Origin: Aedoeadaptatus coxii
Lineage (GTDB): Bacteria; Bacillota; Clostridia; Tissierellales; Peptoniphilaceae
Direction of reading: 5' to 3'
DNA length: 64,000 nucleotides
Assembly: GCF_001553115.1 (NCBI RefSeq)
Contig: NZ_KQ960160.1
Location: 1 to 64,000, forward strand
Shown here: positions 40,768 through 50,400 of the stretch, piece after piece
Layout: each line of letters starts with the position of its first letter
How positions within the stretch are numbered: position 1 is the stretch's first letter
Translations under genes and position numbers: made by a program
Notes under the pieces: generated by a model
Told to the model about the DNA's origin: nothing
What the model saw: the letters and a program-made list of their open reading frames with translations, nothing else
The model's database searches: none

Positions 40768-40871
40768 CGTGCATAAGTCTGTGGATAACGTGGATAAGTT
40801 TGTGGAAACCTGATGTCATCGTCTCTTGAGTGTGTATAAGTCTGTGTGTAGTGTGGAGAACATGTGGGAAA
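40768..40871 (+). other. Cluster of DnaA-box-like 9-mers in a 460-base gap
   Basis: One perfect TGTGGATAA (40780-40788, complement TTATCCACA) is accompanied in the same orientation by CGTGGATAA (40789), TGTGTATAA (40831) and TGTGGAGAA (40852) with one mismatch, and CGTGCATAA (40768), TGTGGAAAC (40801) and TGTGGGAAA (40863) with two. Spacing is mostly 9-12 bases or multiples. The rest of 40634-41041 is AT-rich, with a direct repeat (GAGAATGGGG...TAGTGCAAA at about 40655 and 40906) and no ORF I trust. It could bind DnaA; a true origin is unlikely because no dnaA/dnaN genes are near. Confidence 0.5.
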
Positions 40872-41041
40872 ATCGCGGAAAGAGAAAATAGATTTTCAGA
40901 GACGGAATGAGAATGGGGAAAAATAGTGCAAAAAGGGAAGGTAAAAAAGAATGGCGGCCGTCCCGTTTTTTGCCGCTAAAATGTAAGGGATTGGCCCCGC
41001 TTTCTTCATTTTTTAATCTTGTGTAAGGTATGATGCAAAGA

Positions 41042-41067
41042 AAAAAAGCAATCATCACGTGATTGCT
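41042..41067 (-). terminator. Terminator of the ABC-F gene
   Basis: On the minus strand AAGCAATCA-CGTGA-TGATTGCTT is followed by TTTTTC, immediately after the stop codon. Confidence 0.85.
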
Positions 41068-42969
41068 TTAGTCGTCGGAAAGTTCGAACCATTTGTCGTA
41101 CAGAGCATCTAATGTTTTCTGAAGGGCGTCGCGCTTTTCCGAAAGTTCCAGCGCCACCGTGTGGTCCTCGTAGGTTTTCGGATCGGCGAGGGCTTCGTCT
41201 ATAGAATGAATTTCCTCTTCCAAGGCGTGAAGTTCGCCTTCCAGCGCCTTTAATTCTTTTTTCTGTGCGCGGGCTCGCTTTTGTTCTTCCCTCGTCTTCT
41301 TTTTTTCCTTTACGATTTGCGTCTTCGTAATATCTTCTTCGTCTATCTCTTCCTCGGCGTGGGCGGCTTCCCATTTTTCAAGGAAGTAATTGTAATCCCC
41401 TTCCACCATAAAGACACCTTCTTCCGTGAGGCAGACGATTTTCGTCGCCACGCTGTTTAAAAAGTAGCGGTCGTGGCTAATGGTTAAAATCGTGCCGGCG
41501 TAATCTCTGAGCGCCGACTCGAGCGATTCCTTGCTTTCGATGTCCAAGTGATTGGTGGGCTCGTCGAGAAGGAGGAAGTTGGCGCCGCTCAACATAATAA
41601 TCAAAAGAGAGAGCCGCCCTTTTTCGCCGCCGGAAAGATCGCCGATGCGCTTTTTCAAATCGTCTCCCGTAAAGAGGAAGCGGGCGAGGTAGGCGTAAAT
41701 ATGGTAGCGGTCGAGCTTCGGGTAGCGATCCCAAAGTTCATCCTCCACGGTTTTCATATCGTCCAGGGTCGCCATTTCCTGATCGAAATAGGCGACGGTG
41801 ACGCCGGTGCCCTCGGTAATAGTGCCTTCGGTTAGGGATTCTTCCCCTAAAATCATTTTAAAGAGGGTACTCTTCCCGATGCCGTTGGGGCCGATAAGGC
41901 CCACCCGTTCCCCTTTGTAAATGGGGAAGGTGATGTTTTCGAAAAGGGGCTTTCCGGGAAATTCTTTTTTCACATTTTCCACGCGGAGCACGTCTCGGCC
42001 GCTTTCTTTTTCCGGCTCGAAACGGAGCACCATTTGCTTGTCGTTTTGCACATCCTCGATGCGCTCCATTTTATCCAGTTGCTTTTGTTTACTCCGCGCC
42101 GTTTTTAAACTTTTTTCACGATTCCAGCTGCTGAGCCGATCGATCATGGCTTCCTGCCGCTTAATTTCACGCTGCTGCATTAAATAGGCGTGGCGTTGCT
42201 GTTCGAGATTTTCCCGTCTACGGCGCACGAAATTGGTGTAATTACCATTGTAGCTGGAAAGGCTTCCCCTGTGGAGGAAGAAAATGCGATCCACGATATT
42301 ATCCAAAAAATAGCGGTCGTGACTGATGACCACGACGGCGCCTTTAAAAGCCTTCAGAAATTTTTCGAGCCAGGCGATGGATTCCATATCCAAGTGGTTG
42401 GTGGGCTCGTCTAAAAGCAAAAGATCGGGTTCGTGGAGGAGCAGTTTGGCGAGGGCGAGGCGAGATTTCTGTCCGCCGGAAAGATTATCCGCCGGCATGG
42501 CCATTTCCGCTTCAGAAAAGCCTAAGCCGCGAAGGGCGCCCGTTACGGCGCTTTCTCTGCTATAGCCGCCGCTTTTTTCATAATGATCCACCAGGTTTTG
42601 GTAGCGATTAATTAAAAGCTCCAGTTCTTCCCCCTGTACGCGGGCCATGTCCTCTTCCATGCGACGAATATCTTTTTCCATGTCGATGACCGATTGGAAA
42701 GAGGCCATACATTCTTCGTAAATACTGGCTCCGGGAGTAATGGAAACGTGTTGTTCCAAATAACCGATATGAAGATCCTTCGTCGTAGAAATGTCGCCGG
42801 TATCGGGGGAAAGATCCCCTGCGAGCATTTCCATTAAGGTGGTTTTACCGCTGCCGTTGGAGCCGATCAGGCCGATTTTTTCCCCGGGTTCGATTAAAAA
42901 ACCCACATCCGAAAAAATGGGTTCGATGTAAAATGTCTTGGATAAATTTTGTGCCGATAAGATTGCCAA
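41068..42969 (-). CDS. ABC-F family ATP-binding protein
   Basis: 633 aa with two ABC cassettes and no membrane segment. First Walker A GSNGSGKTT, signature LSGGQKSR, Walker B LLLLDEPTNHLD; second GPNGIGKST, LSGGEKGR, FLLLDEPTNHLD. The interdomain linker (about 240-310) is rich in Arg/Lys/Gln, and a C-terminal coiled coil (about 555-633) is present, as in YdiF/Uup-type proteins. These act on ribosomes or nucleic acid structures rather than in transport. No antibiotic-resistance leader peptide was seen upstream, so a housekeeping role is more likely. Confidence 0.88.
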   Translation of the reverse strand: MAILSAQNLSKTFYIEPIFSDVGFLIEPGEKIGLIGSNGSGKTTLMEMLAGDLSPDTGDISTTKDLHIGYLEQHVSITPGASIYEECMASFQSVIDMEKDIRRMEEDMARVQGEELELLINRYQNLVDHYEKSGGYSRESAVTGALRGLGFSEAEMAMPADNLSGGQKSRLALAKLLLHEPDLLLLDEPTNHLDMESIAWLEKFLKAFKGAVVVISHDRYFLDNIVDRIFFLHRGSLSSYNGNYTNFVRRRRENLEQQRHAYLMQQREIKRQEAMIDRLSSWNREKSLKTARSKQKQLDKMERIEDVQNDKQMVLRFEPEKESGRDVLRVENVKKEFPGKPLFENITFPIYKGERVGLIGPNGIGKSTLFKMILGEESLTEGTITEGTGVTVAYFDQEMATLDDMKTVEDELWDRYPKLDRYHIYAYLARFLFTGDDLKKRIGDLSGGEKGRLSLLIIMLSGANFLLLDEPTNHLDIESKESLESALRDYAGTILTISHDRYFLNSVATKIVCLTEEGVFMVEGDYNYFLEKWEAAHAEEEIDEEDITKTQIVKEKKKTREEQKRARAQKKELKALEGELHALEEEIHSIDEALADPKTYEDHTVALELSEKRDALQKTLDALYDKWFELSDD

Positions 42970-43140
42970 CTCTTTTTCCTCCTCATTCCACCATAATAAC
43001 AGATATAGAGAGGTAGAAAAAGTCGTTAAACTTTCAAATAGCTCTTCCCAAGGTTTGAAATTTTCTGTATACTATGAAAGTAATAGATAGATTCCTATCA
43101 AATAATAATAAATCTATTGTGCGTTTGAAAGGTGATATAA

Positions 43141-43782
43141 ATGGCAAATAACAAAAATAAAGTATCGGAGACCGTCATCAGACGTCTTCCGAAATATCAT
43201 CGCTATTTAAGTGAATTACACGAGAAGGGCGAAGATCGCATTTCGTCTCAAGAGTTAAGCGACCTTACAGGTTTTACGGCGTCGCAAATTCGCCAAGACT
43301 TAAATAACTTCGGCGGATTCGGCCAACAAGGTTACGGCTATAAAGTCGCCGTGTTAAAAGCTGAGCTCGAAAACATTTTAGGTATTTCCACCATTTACAA
43401 AACGGTGATTATCGGTTCCGGTCGCCTGGGAAGCGTCATCAGCAATTACAAAGGCTTCTTAGACAGCGGCTTTGAAATTGTGGCCATGTTTGACCGCGAC
43501 GAACACGTCGTCGGCACATCCGTAGGTAAACACGTGGTAAAATCCGTAGACGAGCTGGAAGACTTCTTAAAGGAACACGGCGAAGTCAGCGTGGCGATTT
43601 TAACCGTTCCCAAAGAAGGAGCCCAAGCCATCGCCGATCGTTTGGCGGCATGCGGTATTCGCGGCATTTGGAACTTTGCGCCGGAAGATCTCGAAGAAAT
43701 GGATGACGTGATCGTAGAAAATATTCGTTTAACGGACAGCCTCTTAACATTAAGTTATTACTTAACCGAAGACGATCGCTAG
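43141..43782 (+). CDS. rex: Redox-sensing transcriptional repressor Rex
   Basis: 213 aa. The N-terminal winged helix (about 1-80, with VIRRLPKYHRYLSEL and SQIRQDLNNFGGFGQQGYGY) is followed by a Rossmann fold with IIGSGRLGSVISNY that senses NADH/NAD+. Rex represses fermentation and reoxidation genes when NADH is low; the thl-crt-hbd operon in this window is a family-based candidate target, but I saw no clear Rex operator there. It ends in a terminator. Confidence 0.96.
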   Translation: MANNKNKVSETVIRRLPKYHRYLSELHEKGEDRISSQELSDLTGFTASQIRQDLNNFGGFGQQGYGYKVAVLKAELENILGISTIYKTVIIGSGRLGSVISNYKGFLDSGFEIVAMFDRDEHVVGTSVGKHVVKSVDELEDFLKEHGEVSVAILTVPKEGAQAIADRLAACGIRGIWNFAPEDLEEMDDVIVENIRLTDSLLTLSYYLTEDDR

Positions 43783-43788
43783 TAAATG

Positions 43789-43817
43789 TAAGAGCGGGCG
43801 ATGCCTGCTCTTATTTT
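43789..43817 (+). terminator. Terminator after rex
   Basis: AAGAGCGGGC-GAT-GCCTGCTCTT followed by ATTTTTG. It covers the first possible ATG of the next ORF (43801), which is a reason to move that start downstream. Confidence 0.8.
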
Positions 43818-43836
43818 TGTACAGAAAAGAGTTGCC

Positions 43837-44625
43837 ATGTTGTCTCATTTAGCCATGACCATCGAAAGCGGACAGTATCACCATTGGGAGAAAAAAGAAA
43901 ACCTCTACGCGTTGGTAAATGGCGAAGAGGCTTTTTTTCTAAAAGAGGGCGCCCTTATAAAAGGGGATGAGGATGCCTTTTTTCGCTTTATCGACGGATA
44001 CAGAGATTACGAAAAGGTGGCGAAGATGGTGGAAGAAAGCGAGGATTTAAAAGACCTCGCCCCCTATTTGCCTCTTCGTATATTGCGCCAATCGCCATGG
44101 GAAGCCATGGTCTCCTATATTTTATCGGCGAATAATAATCTACTGCGCATACGCCGCAGCGTGTTGGATCTTTCAAAAACCTACGGCACCCTTCTCGGAA
44201 AAGCGGAGGGTCTTGCGGCCTACGCCCTTCCCGCGCCGAATGTTCTCGCCGCTTGCTCCCCGGAAGATCTTCGTGCCCTCGGCGCCGGGTACCGGGACCG
44301 CTACCTTATAGGGGCAGCGACCATGATAGAGGAGGGAGGTTTCGATTTAAATGCACCTTTTGCCATGGCATACGACGAGGCGAAGAAATATGTTATGACC
44401 CTTCCCGGCGTAGGGCCTAAAGTGGCAGATTGTATTTTGCTCTTCGGTTACGGAAAGGGCGATGCCTTTCCCGTGGATACGTGGGTGGAAAAGTCCATGG
44501 CCCGCTTTGGCCGTTTTTCGTCGAGAAAAGCTATGAGCCAATACGGCATGGAGCGCTTCGGCGACGACGCAGGCTATATTCAGCAATTATTATTTTTAAG
44601 TGAACGAGAAAAGAGGAATTTATGA
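43837..44625 (+). CDS. OGG1-type DNA glycosylase/AP lyase
   Basis: 262 aa. N-terminal beta domain, then a helix-hairpin-helix glycosylase domain with PWEAMVSYILSANNN and TLPGVGPKVADCILLFGYGKGDAFPVDTWV: the lysine in GVGPKVAD corresponds to the catalytic lysine of OGG1 and the Asp in PVDTW to its partner. It should excise 8-oxoguanine or related lesions. I place the start at 43837, because 43801 lies inside the rex terminator. The end overlaps the next gene by ATGA. Confidence 0.85.
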   Translation: MLSHLAMTIESGQYHHWEKKENLYALVNGEEAFFLKEGALIKGDEDAFFRFIDGYRDYEKVAKMVEESEDLKDLAPYLPLRILRQSPWEAMVSYILSANNNLLRIRRSVLDLSKTYGTLLGKAEGLAAYALPAPNVLAACSPEDLRALGAGYRDRYLIGAATMIEEGGFDLNAPFAMAYDEAKKYVMTLPGVGPKVADCILLFGYGKGDAFPVDTWVEKSMARFGRFSSRKAMSQYGMERFGDDAGYIQQLLFLSEREKRNL

Positions 44626-45323
44626 TCGGTGTTATTACCAACGCCCTCGCTATTGCTATTTTGGCGGTGATGGGGAAATTGATTGGGAAGCATATTCCGG
44701 ATCGAGTTCAGGATCAGGTGCTCCTCGTCCTACCTTTAAGCGTTATGGCCATGGGTGTTCAAATGGCCCTTAAGGCCGACGAGTTTTTCGTCGTCATGAT
44801 GTCTATAGCCATCGGCTCGGGCATTGGCGCCGCCTTGGATATCGATGGCGCGTTAAGACGCTTCGGCGACAGAGTCGATGCAAAAATTCGCACCCGAGGA
44901 ATGGATGACGGAGGTGTAGGCCCCATGACCGCCGCTATTCAATCGTCGATTTTATTTTGCGTCGGACCCATGGCCATCGTCGGCGCGCTGGAGGCGGGAA
45001 TAGGCCATAATCCGGAAACCTTTTTTATTAAAAGCGCCCTGGACGGCATGACCGCCCTGATGTTCGCCTCTTCTATGGGTATCGGCGTCGCTCTTTCGGC
45101 GATCCCCACCTTTATCTATCAAGGGGCACTGGTTTTGGCGTCGAGTTCTCTCGCCCCCTTTATAAACGACGTGATTCTCGCCGACCTGACGTCTATCGGG
45201 GGAATTACTATTCTCGCTATCGGATTCGGCATTTTAAAGATCAAGGAGTTTCGTGTATCCAATATGCTCCCCTCTTTTATTGTGGTCTTCGCTATTCGCG
45301 CTCTCATGACCCTTTGGATGTAA
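44622..45323 (+). CDS. DUF554 family membrane protein
   Basis: 233 aa with about seven hydrophobic helices. GVITNALAIAILAVMGKLIGKHIP and SSILFCVGPMAIVGALEAGI.....FFIKSALDGMTALMFASSMGIGVALSAIP match DUF554 (YdfK/YqgA). Function is not established; a transport role is suspected from the fold. It overlaps the glycosylase stop (ATGA), so the two are translated together, although a functional link is not obvious. Confidence 0.85.
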   Translation: MIGVITNALAIAILAVMGKLIGKHIPDRVQDQVLLVLPLSVMAMGVQMALKADEFFVVMMSIAIGSGIGAALDIDGALRRFGDRVDAKIRTRGMDDGGVGPMTAAIQSSILFCVGPMAIVGALEAGIGHNPETFFIKSALDGMTALMFASSMGIGVALSAIPTFIYQGALVLASSSLAPFINDVILADLTSIGGITILAIGFGILKIKEFRVSNMLPSFIVVFAIRALMTLWM

Positions 45324-45324
45324 T

Positions 45325-45354
45325 AAAAAAGCACGGTTTGCGCCGTGCTTTCTT
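45325..45354. terminator. Bidirectional terminator between DUF554 gene and nrdG
   Basis: AAAGCACGG-TTTGCG-CCGTGCTTT with T-runs on both strands. Confidence 0.85.
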
Positions 45355-45858
45355 TTATTTATACTCTTCCAACCATTGGGGGCGACCTTCTCTCAAACTT
45401 CTTTGTACGTGGAGAATGCGTTGGTTTTCGCTGCCCCTAAAGGCGATTTTCAAATTTTTCTGCTCTTCGATAAAGGGTCCGTCCACGAGGACGTGGCATT
45501 TGGCGAGGAGCTTTTTTTTATCCGGATCTTTTAGGATTTCTTCGAAGGTGTAGCCCGAATAGATCCATACGGGTTTGTCTACTTTTTTTTGAACCTCGTC
45601 CAACACGTCGGCGAGCCATGTATTTTCCATAGGTTCGCCGCCTAAGAGGGTAAGCCCCGCCACTTCCGGCCGATCTAAATAAGAAATCAGCTCTTCGGTG
45701 GTTTCCTCGGTCCATTGATCCCCGTAGGTCGGATCCTGGTAGATTTCGTTAAAGCAATTTTTGCAGCCTCTGGAGCATCCGGTGACGAAGACGGACACGC
45801 GGATGCCCTTTCCATTGGCTACATCTAAAGGTCGTATTTGTGCGTAATGGCCGTACAT
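45355..45858 (-). CDS. nrdG: Anaerobic ribonucleotide reductase activating protein
   Basis: 167 aa radical-SAM activase with the cluster motif CSRGCKNCFN (CxxxCxxC) and the GGEP motif as LLGGEPM. It uses S-adenosylmethionine and a 4Fe-4S cluster to create the glycyl radical on NrdD. It lies one base downstream of nrdD on the same strand and is clearly co-transcribed. Confidence 0.96.
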   Translation of the reverse strand: MYGHYAQIRPLDVANGKGIRVSVFVTGCSRGCKNCFNEIYQDPTYGDQWTEETTEELISYLDRPEVAGLTLLGGEPMENTWLADVLDEVQKKVDKPVWIYSGYTFEEILKDPDKKKLLAKCHVLVDGPFIEEQKNLKIAFRGSENQRILHVQRSLREGRPQWLEEYK

Positions 45859-45859
45859 A

Positions 45860-48019
45860 CTAAATGTGGAGGACGCGAGCGGAAATTTCCTTTGTTCTGC
45901 CTTCGTTCCAGAAATTTTCGCCTAAATACCCGCAGGTTCTGCGAATAACCGTCAGGCGGTTGCGATCGTGATTGCCGCATTGGGGACATTCCCAATCGCC
46001 GTGTTCGTTTACTTTAATTTCGCCGTCGTAACCGCATTCCGCGCAGTAATCGGATTTCGTATTAAATTCCGCGTAGGAAATGTGATCGTAAATATACTTC
46101 ATCATGGTGAGAACGGCGTCGACGTTTTGATTCATATTGGGAATTTCCACGTAGCTGATGCAGCCGCCGGTGGAAATTTTTTGGAATTCACTTTCGAAAG
46201 AGAATTTGTCGAAGACATTAATATCTTCTCGAACATCTACGTGGTAGCTGTTGGTGTAGTAGCCTTTATCCGTAATGTCTTTGATTTCGCCGAAAGTAGC
46301 TTTGTCGATGGAAGCGAAACGATTGGTCAAAGATTCCGCCGGCGTGCCGTAAAGGGCGAAGCCCAGACCCGTTTCTTCCTTCCAGCGATCCACAGCGTCG
46401 CGCAGTGTGTGCATAAGCTTTAGAGCAAAAGCGTGGCCTTCTTCAGAGGTGTGAGATTTGCCGATGACGCATTTTGTCGCTTCGTAGACGCCGATGTAGC
46501 CCAAGGAAAGGGTGGAGTAGCCGTCTTGTAAATACTCGGTGATTTTTTCGCCGGCATCTAAACGGGCGATGGCGCCGTCTTGCCAGTGAATGGGGCTGAC
46601 ATCGCTCGTAACATCTTTTAATCGCTCGTAGCGAATTAAAAGGGCTTGTTTTACGAGCTCGAGACGTTTATTTAAAAGATCGAAATAAGCTTCTTCGTCT
46701 TGGCCGGATAAAATGCCGATTTGTGCCAAGTTAATGCTGACCACGCCCATATTGAAGCGGCCGTCGAATTTGAAATTTCCGTCTTTATCTTTCCAGGGAG
46801 AGAGGAAAGAGCGGCAGCCCATGGGTGCGAAGACATTGCCTTCGTAAATTTCCTTCATTTTTTTCGCGGAAATATAGTCGGGATACATACGCTTGGCCGT
46901 ACAGGTGGCGGCGAGACGCGTCAAATAATAATAGGGAGAATCTTCGTGAATATTATGTTCGTCTAAAACGTAGACTAATTTCGGGAAAGCCGGAGTAACG
47001 TTAATGCCTTGTTTGTTTTTAATGCCGTCGATACGTTGTCTTAAAATTTCTTCCGTAATCAGAGACGCTTCATAGGCGTATTCGTCCTTGGGATCGAAAT
47101 ACATAAAGAGGGTAACGAAAGGCGCTTGACCGTTAGTGGTCATAAGGGTGTTGATTTGGTATTGAATGGTTTGTACGCCGGATTTAATTTCCCGTTTCGT
47201 ACGTTTCCACGCCACTTTTTTCGCCGTGTCGATGTCTGCTTCTTCCATGCCGTAAATATCCAGCTGATCGGCAATGGCCGCTTCTAAATGTTTTTCGAAA
47301 CTTCTGCGAACGTAGGGCGCCAAAATGCGGTCGATGCCGTTGATGGATTGGCCGCCGAATTGACCCGATGCCACTTGGGCAATGATTTGCGTAGTAATGG
47401 TGCACGCCGTTTGGAAACTTCTCGGCGATTCGATCATTTTGCCGTTGACGACGGTGCCGTTTGCGAGCATGTCCTCTAAATTAATGAGGCAGCAGTTGAA
47501 CATGGGTTGAATATAGTAGTCCATGTCGTGGACGTGAATGGCGCCGGAATCGTGGGCGGTGACGATGTCGGTGGGGAGAATGCGGCGGCGTGCGATGTCT
47601 TTCGACACTTCCCCGGCAATAAGATCCCGTTGGGTGGAGACGACCACGGCATTTTTGTTGGAGTTTTCATCCATAATGTCGGCGTCGGAATAATCTAAAA
47701 GCCCTTCGATGGAGCGGTCGGTAGAATTGCTTTCTCTTTTAAAGGACTGTACCGAGCGGTAGGATTCGTAGGATTTCGCCGTAGCCACATTGCCTTTTTC
47801 GACGAGTTTTTCGAAAACCCGTTTTTCCACTTGCAAAACCGTGGACGAAAGAGCGCCTGTAGAAATTTCATTTTCGATTTCCCTTGCAATGTCTCGGGCC
47901 TGTCCTTCAATCATGTAACCTGTAGGCGAATGCATGGCCTTTTCAATGGCAATGACGATTTTCTCGCCGTCGAATGTTGCCGCGCGGCCGTCGCGCTTAA
48001 TAATCATTTGTGCTGTCAT
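45860..48019 (-). CDS. nrdD: Anaerobic (class III) ribonucleoside-triphosphate reductase
   Basis: 719 aa. An N-terminal ATP-cone (about 1-95, IIKRDGRAATFDGEKI) gives allosteric control; the catalytic barrel follows; a C-terminal zinc site is made of CAEC and CPQC; and the glycyl-radical loop RRTCGY places the radical at about Gly697. It supplies dNTPs without oxygen. AAAAGGAGG precedes ATG 48019. The leader (48020-48200) contains a hairpin at 48077-48099. Confidence 0.96.
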   Translation of the reverse strand: MTAQMIIKRDGRAATFDGEKIVIAIEKAMHSPTGYMIEGQARDIAREIENEISTGALSSTVLQVEKRVFEKLVEKGNVATAKSYESYRSVQSFKRESNSTDRSIEGLLDYSDADIMDENSNKNAVVVSTQRDLIAGEVSKDIARRRILPTDIVTAHDSGAIHVHDMDYYIQPMFNCCLINLEDMLANGTVVNGKMIESPRSFQTACTITTQIIAQVASGQFGGQSINGIDRILAPYVRRSFEKHLEAAIADQLDIYGMEEADIDTAKKVAWKRTKREIKSGVQTIQYQINTLMTTNGQAPFVTLFMYFDPKDEYAYEASLITEEILRQRIDGIKNKQGINVTPAFPKLVYVLDEHNIHEDSPYYYLTRLAATCTAKRMYPDYISAKKMKEIYEGNVFAPMGCRSFLSPWKDKDGNFKFDGRFNMGVVSINLAQIGILSGQDEEAYFDLLNKRLELVKQALLIRYERLKDVTSDVSPIHWQDGAIARLDAGEKITEYLQDGYSTLSLGYIGVYEATKCVIGKSHTSEEGHAFALKLMHTLRDAVDRWKEETGLGFALYGTPAESLTNRFASIDKATFGEIKDITDKGYYTNSYHVDVREDINVFDKFSFESEFQKISTGGCISYVEIPNMNQNVDAVLTMMKYIYDHISYAEFNTKSDYCAECGYDGEIKVNEHGDWECPQCGNHDRNRLTVIRRTCGYLGENFWNEGRTKEISARVLHI

Positions 48020-48076
48020 ATGTCCTCCTTTTAGTAGAATCTATCCGAACCCTCAACGGGGCATGTATCTAAATGA

Positions 48077-48099
48077 AAAGACGGCAGTGCGCCATCTTT
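48077..48099 (-). promoter_or_regulatory. Hairpin in the nrdD leader
   Basis: AAAGA(C)GGC-AGTGC-GCC(A)TCTTT, one mismatch, with short T-runs on both sides (TTTTC on the minus strand, TTTTTTT on the plus). It could be an attenuator for nrdD or a terminator of antisense transcription. Confidence 0.35.
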
Positions 48100-48243
48100 T
48101 TTTATCCTCGATCAGTATACTACATATAGGGATCAAATGGAATATTTTTTCGAAATTTTCCTATATGTTGTGCTTGCGAAATGACACAGAAAGTCTAAGA
48201 AAAGGCTAAGTTCTGGGGACGGGGCTTTAAAATTCTTTTCTTG

Positions 48244-48271
48244 TTTACAAAATTTAAATCTGTGGTATTAT
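48244..48271 (+). promoter_or_regulatory. Promoter of groES-groEL
   Basis: TTTACA (48244-48249), 16 bases, TATTAT (48266-48271). The CIRCE operator lies directly downstream, at the expected transcription start. Confidence 0.6.
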
Positions 48272-48282
48272 ATTAATGTGAG

Positions 48283-48309
48283 TTGGCACTCAAACAGATC
48301 AAGTGCTAA
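48283..48309 (+). promoter_or_regulatory. CIRCE operator (HrcA binding site)
   Basis: TTGGCACTC-N9-AAGTGCTAA matches the consensus TTAGCACTC-N9-GAGTGCTAA with one change in each arm. It shows HrcA-controlled heat-shock regulation of groESL. Confidence 0.93.
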
Positions 48310-48330
48310 TAAGTTTTGAGGAGGTCTCTT

Positions 48331-48612
48331 ATGACGATTAAACCATTAGGTGAAAGAGTTGTTATTCAAAAAATAGAAAAAGAAAATGTTACGGCCAGCG
48401 GCATCGTATTGCCCGATACGGCGAAAGAAGAATCCAATATTGCGGAAGTTATTGCCGTAAGTGAAGATTTAAAAAATTCCGACGAAATCCAATGTGATGT
48501 TAAAGCGGGCGATCGCGTTATTTACAGTAAATACGCCGGCAACGAAGTGGAAATCGAAGGCGAAAGCGTCATCGTCATTAAATACCAAGATTTACTGGCT
48601 AAATTAGGTTAA
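48331..48612 (+). CDS. groES: Co-chaperonin GroES
   Basis: 93 aa. It begins MTIKPLGERVVIQ, has the mobile loop (about 17-32, KENVTASGIVLPDTAKE) and ends VIVIKYQDLLAKLG. It caps the GroEL ring. GGAGG lies before ATG 48331; the longer frame from 48316 overlaps the ribosome site and is rejected. groEL follows after 36 bases. Confidence 0.96.
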   Translation: MTIKPLGERVVIQKIEKENVTASGIVLPDTAKEESNIAEVIAVSEDLKNSDEIQCDVKAGDRVIYSKYAGNEVEIEGESVIVIKYQDLLAKLG

Positions 48613-48633
48613 ATAAAATTAGGATAAGTGTAG

Positions 48634-50277
<1,644 letters not shown>

Positions 50278-50293
50278 TCAACTGAATTATTCC

Positions 50294-50330
50294 AAATCCC
50301 CTTACCATATAAAGGCGAGGGGATTTTTTT
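50294..50330 (+). terminator. Terminator of groESL
   Basis: AAATCCCCT and AGGGGATTT form the stem around a 15-base loop, followed by a T-run. Confidence 0.85.
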
Positions 50331-50400
50331 ATCGTATAGAGTTCCTTTGCCGGACGTGTTAAAATAAAAGTTAGTAATTAAAATAGAAATGGAGAATAAA

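Noticed and set aside
40634-41041. Chromosomal origin of replication
   Set aside because: DnaA-box-like motifs are present, but there is no dnaA, dnaN, rpmH or similar neighbour and no clear strand-bias switch, so I report only the motif cluster.
43801-43836. Start of the glycosylase at 43801
   Set aside because: This ATG lies inside the rex terminator hairpin; ATG 43837 is downstream of it and fits the family N-terminus better.
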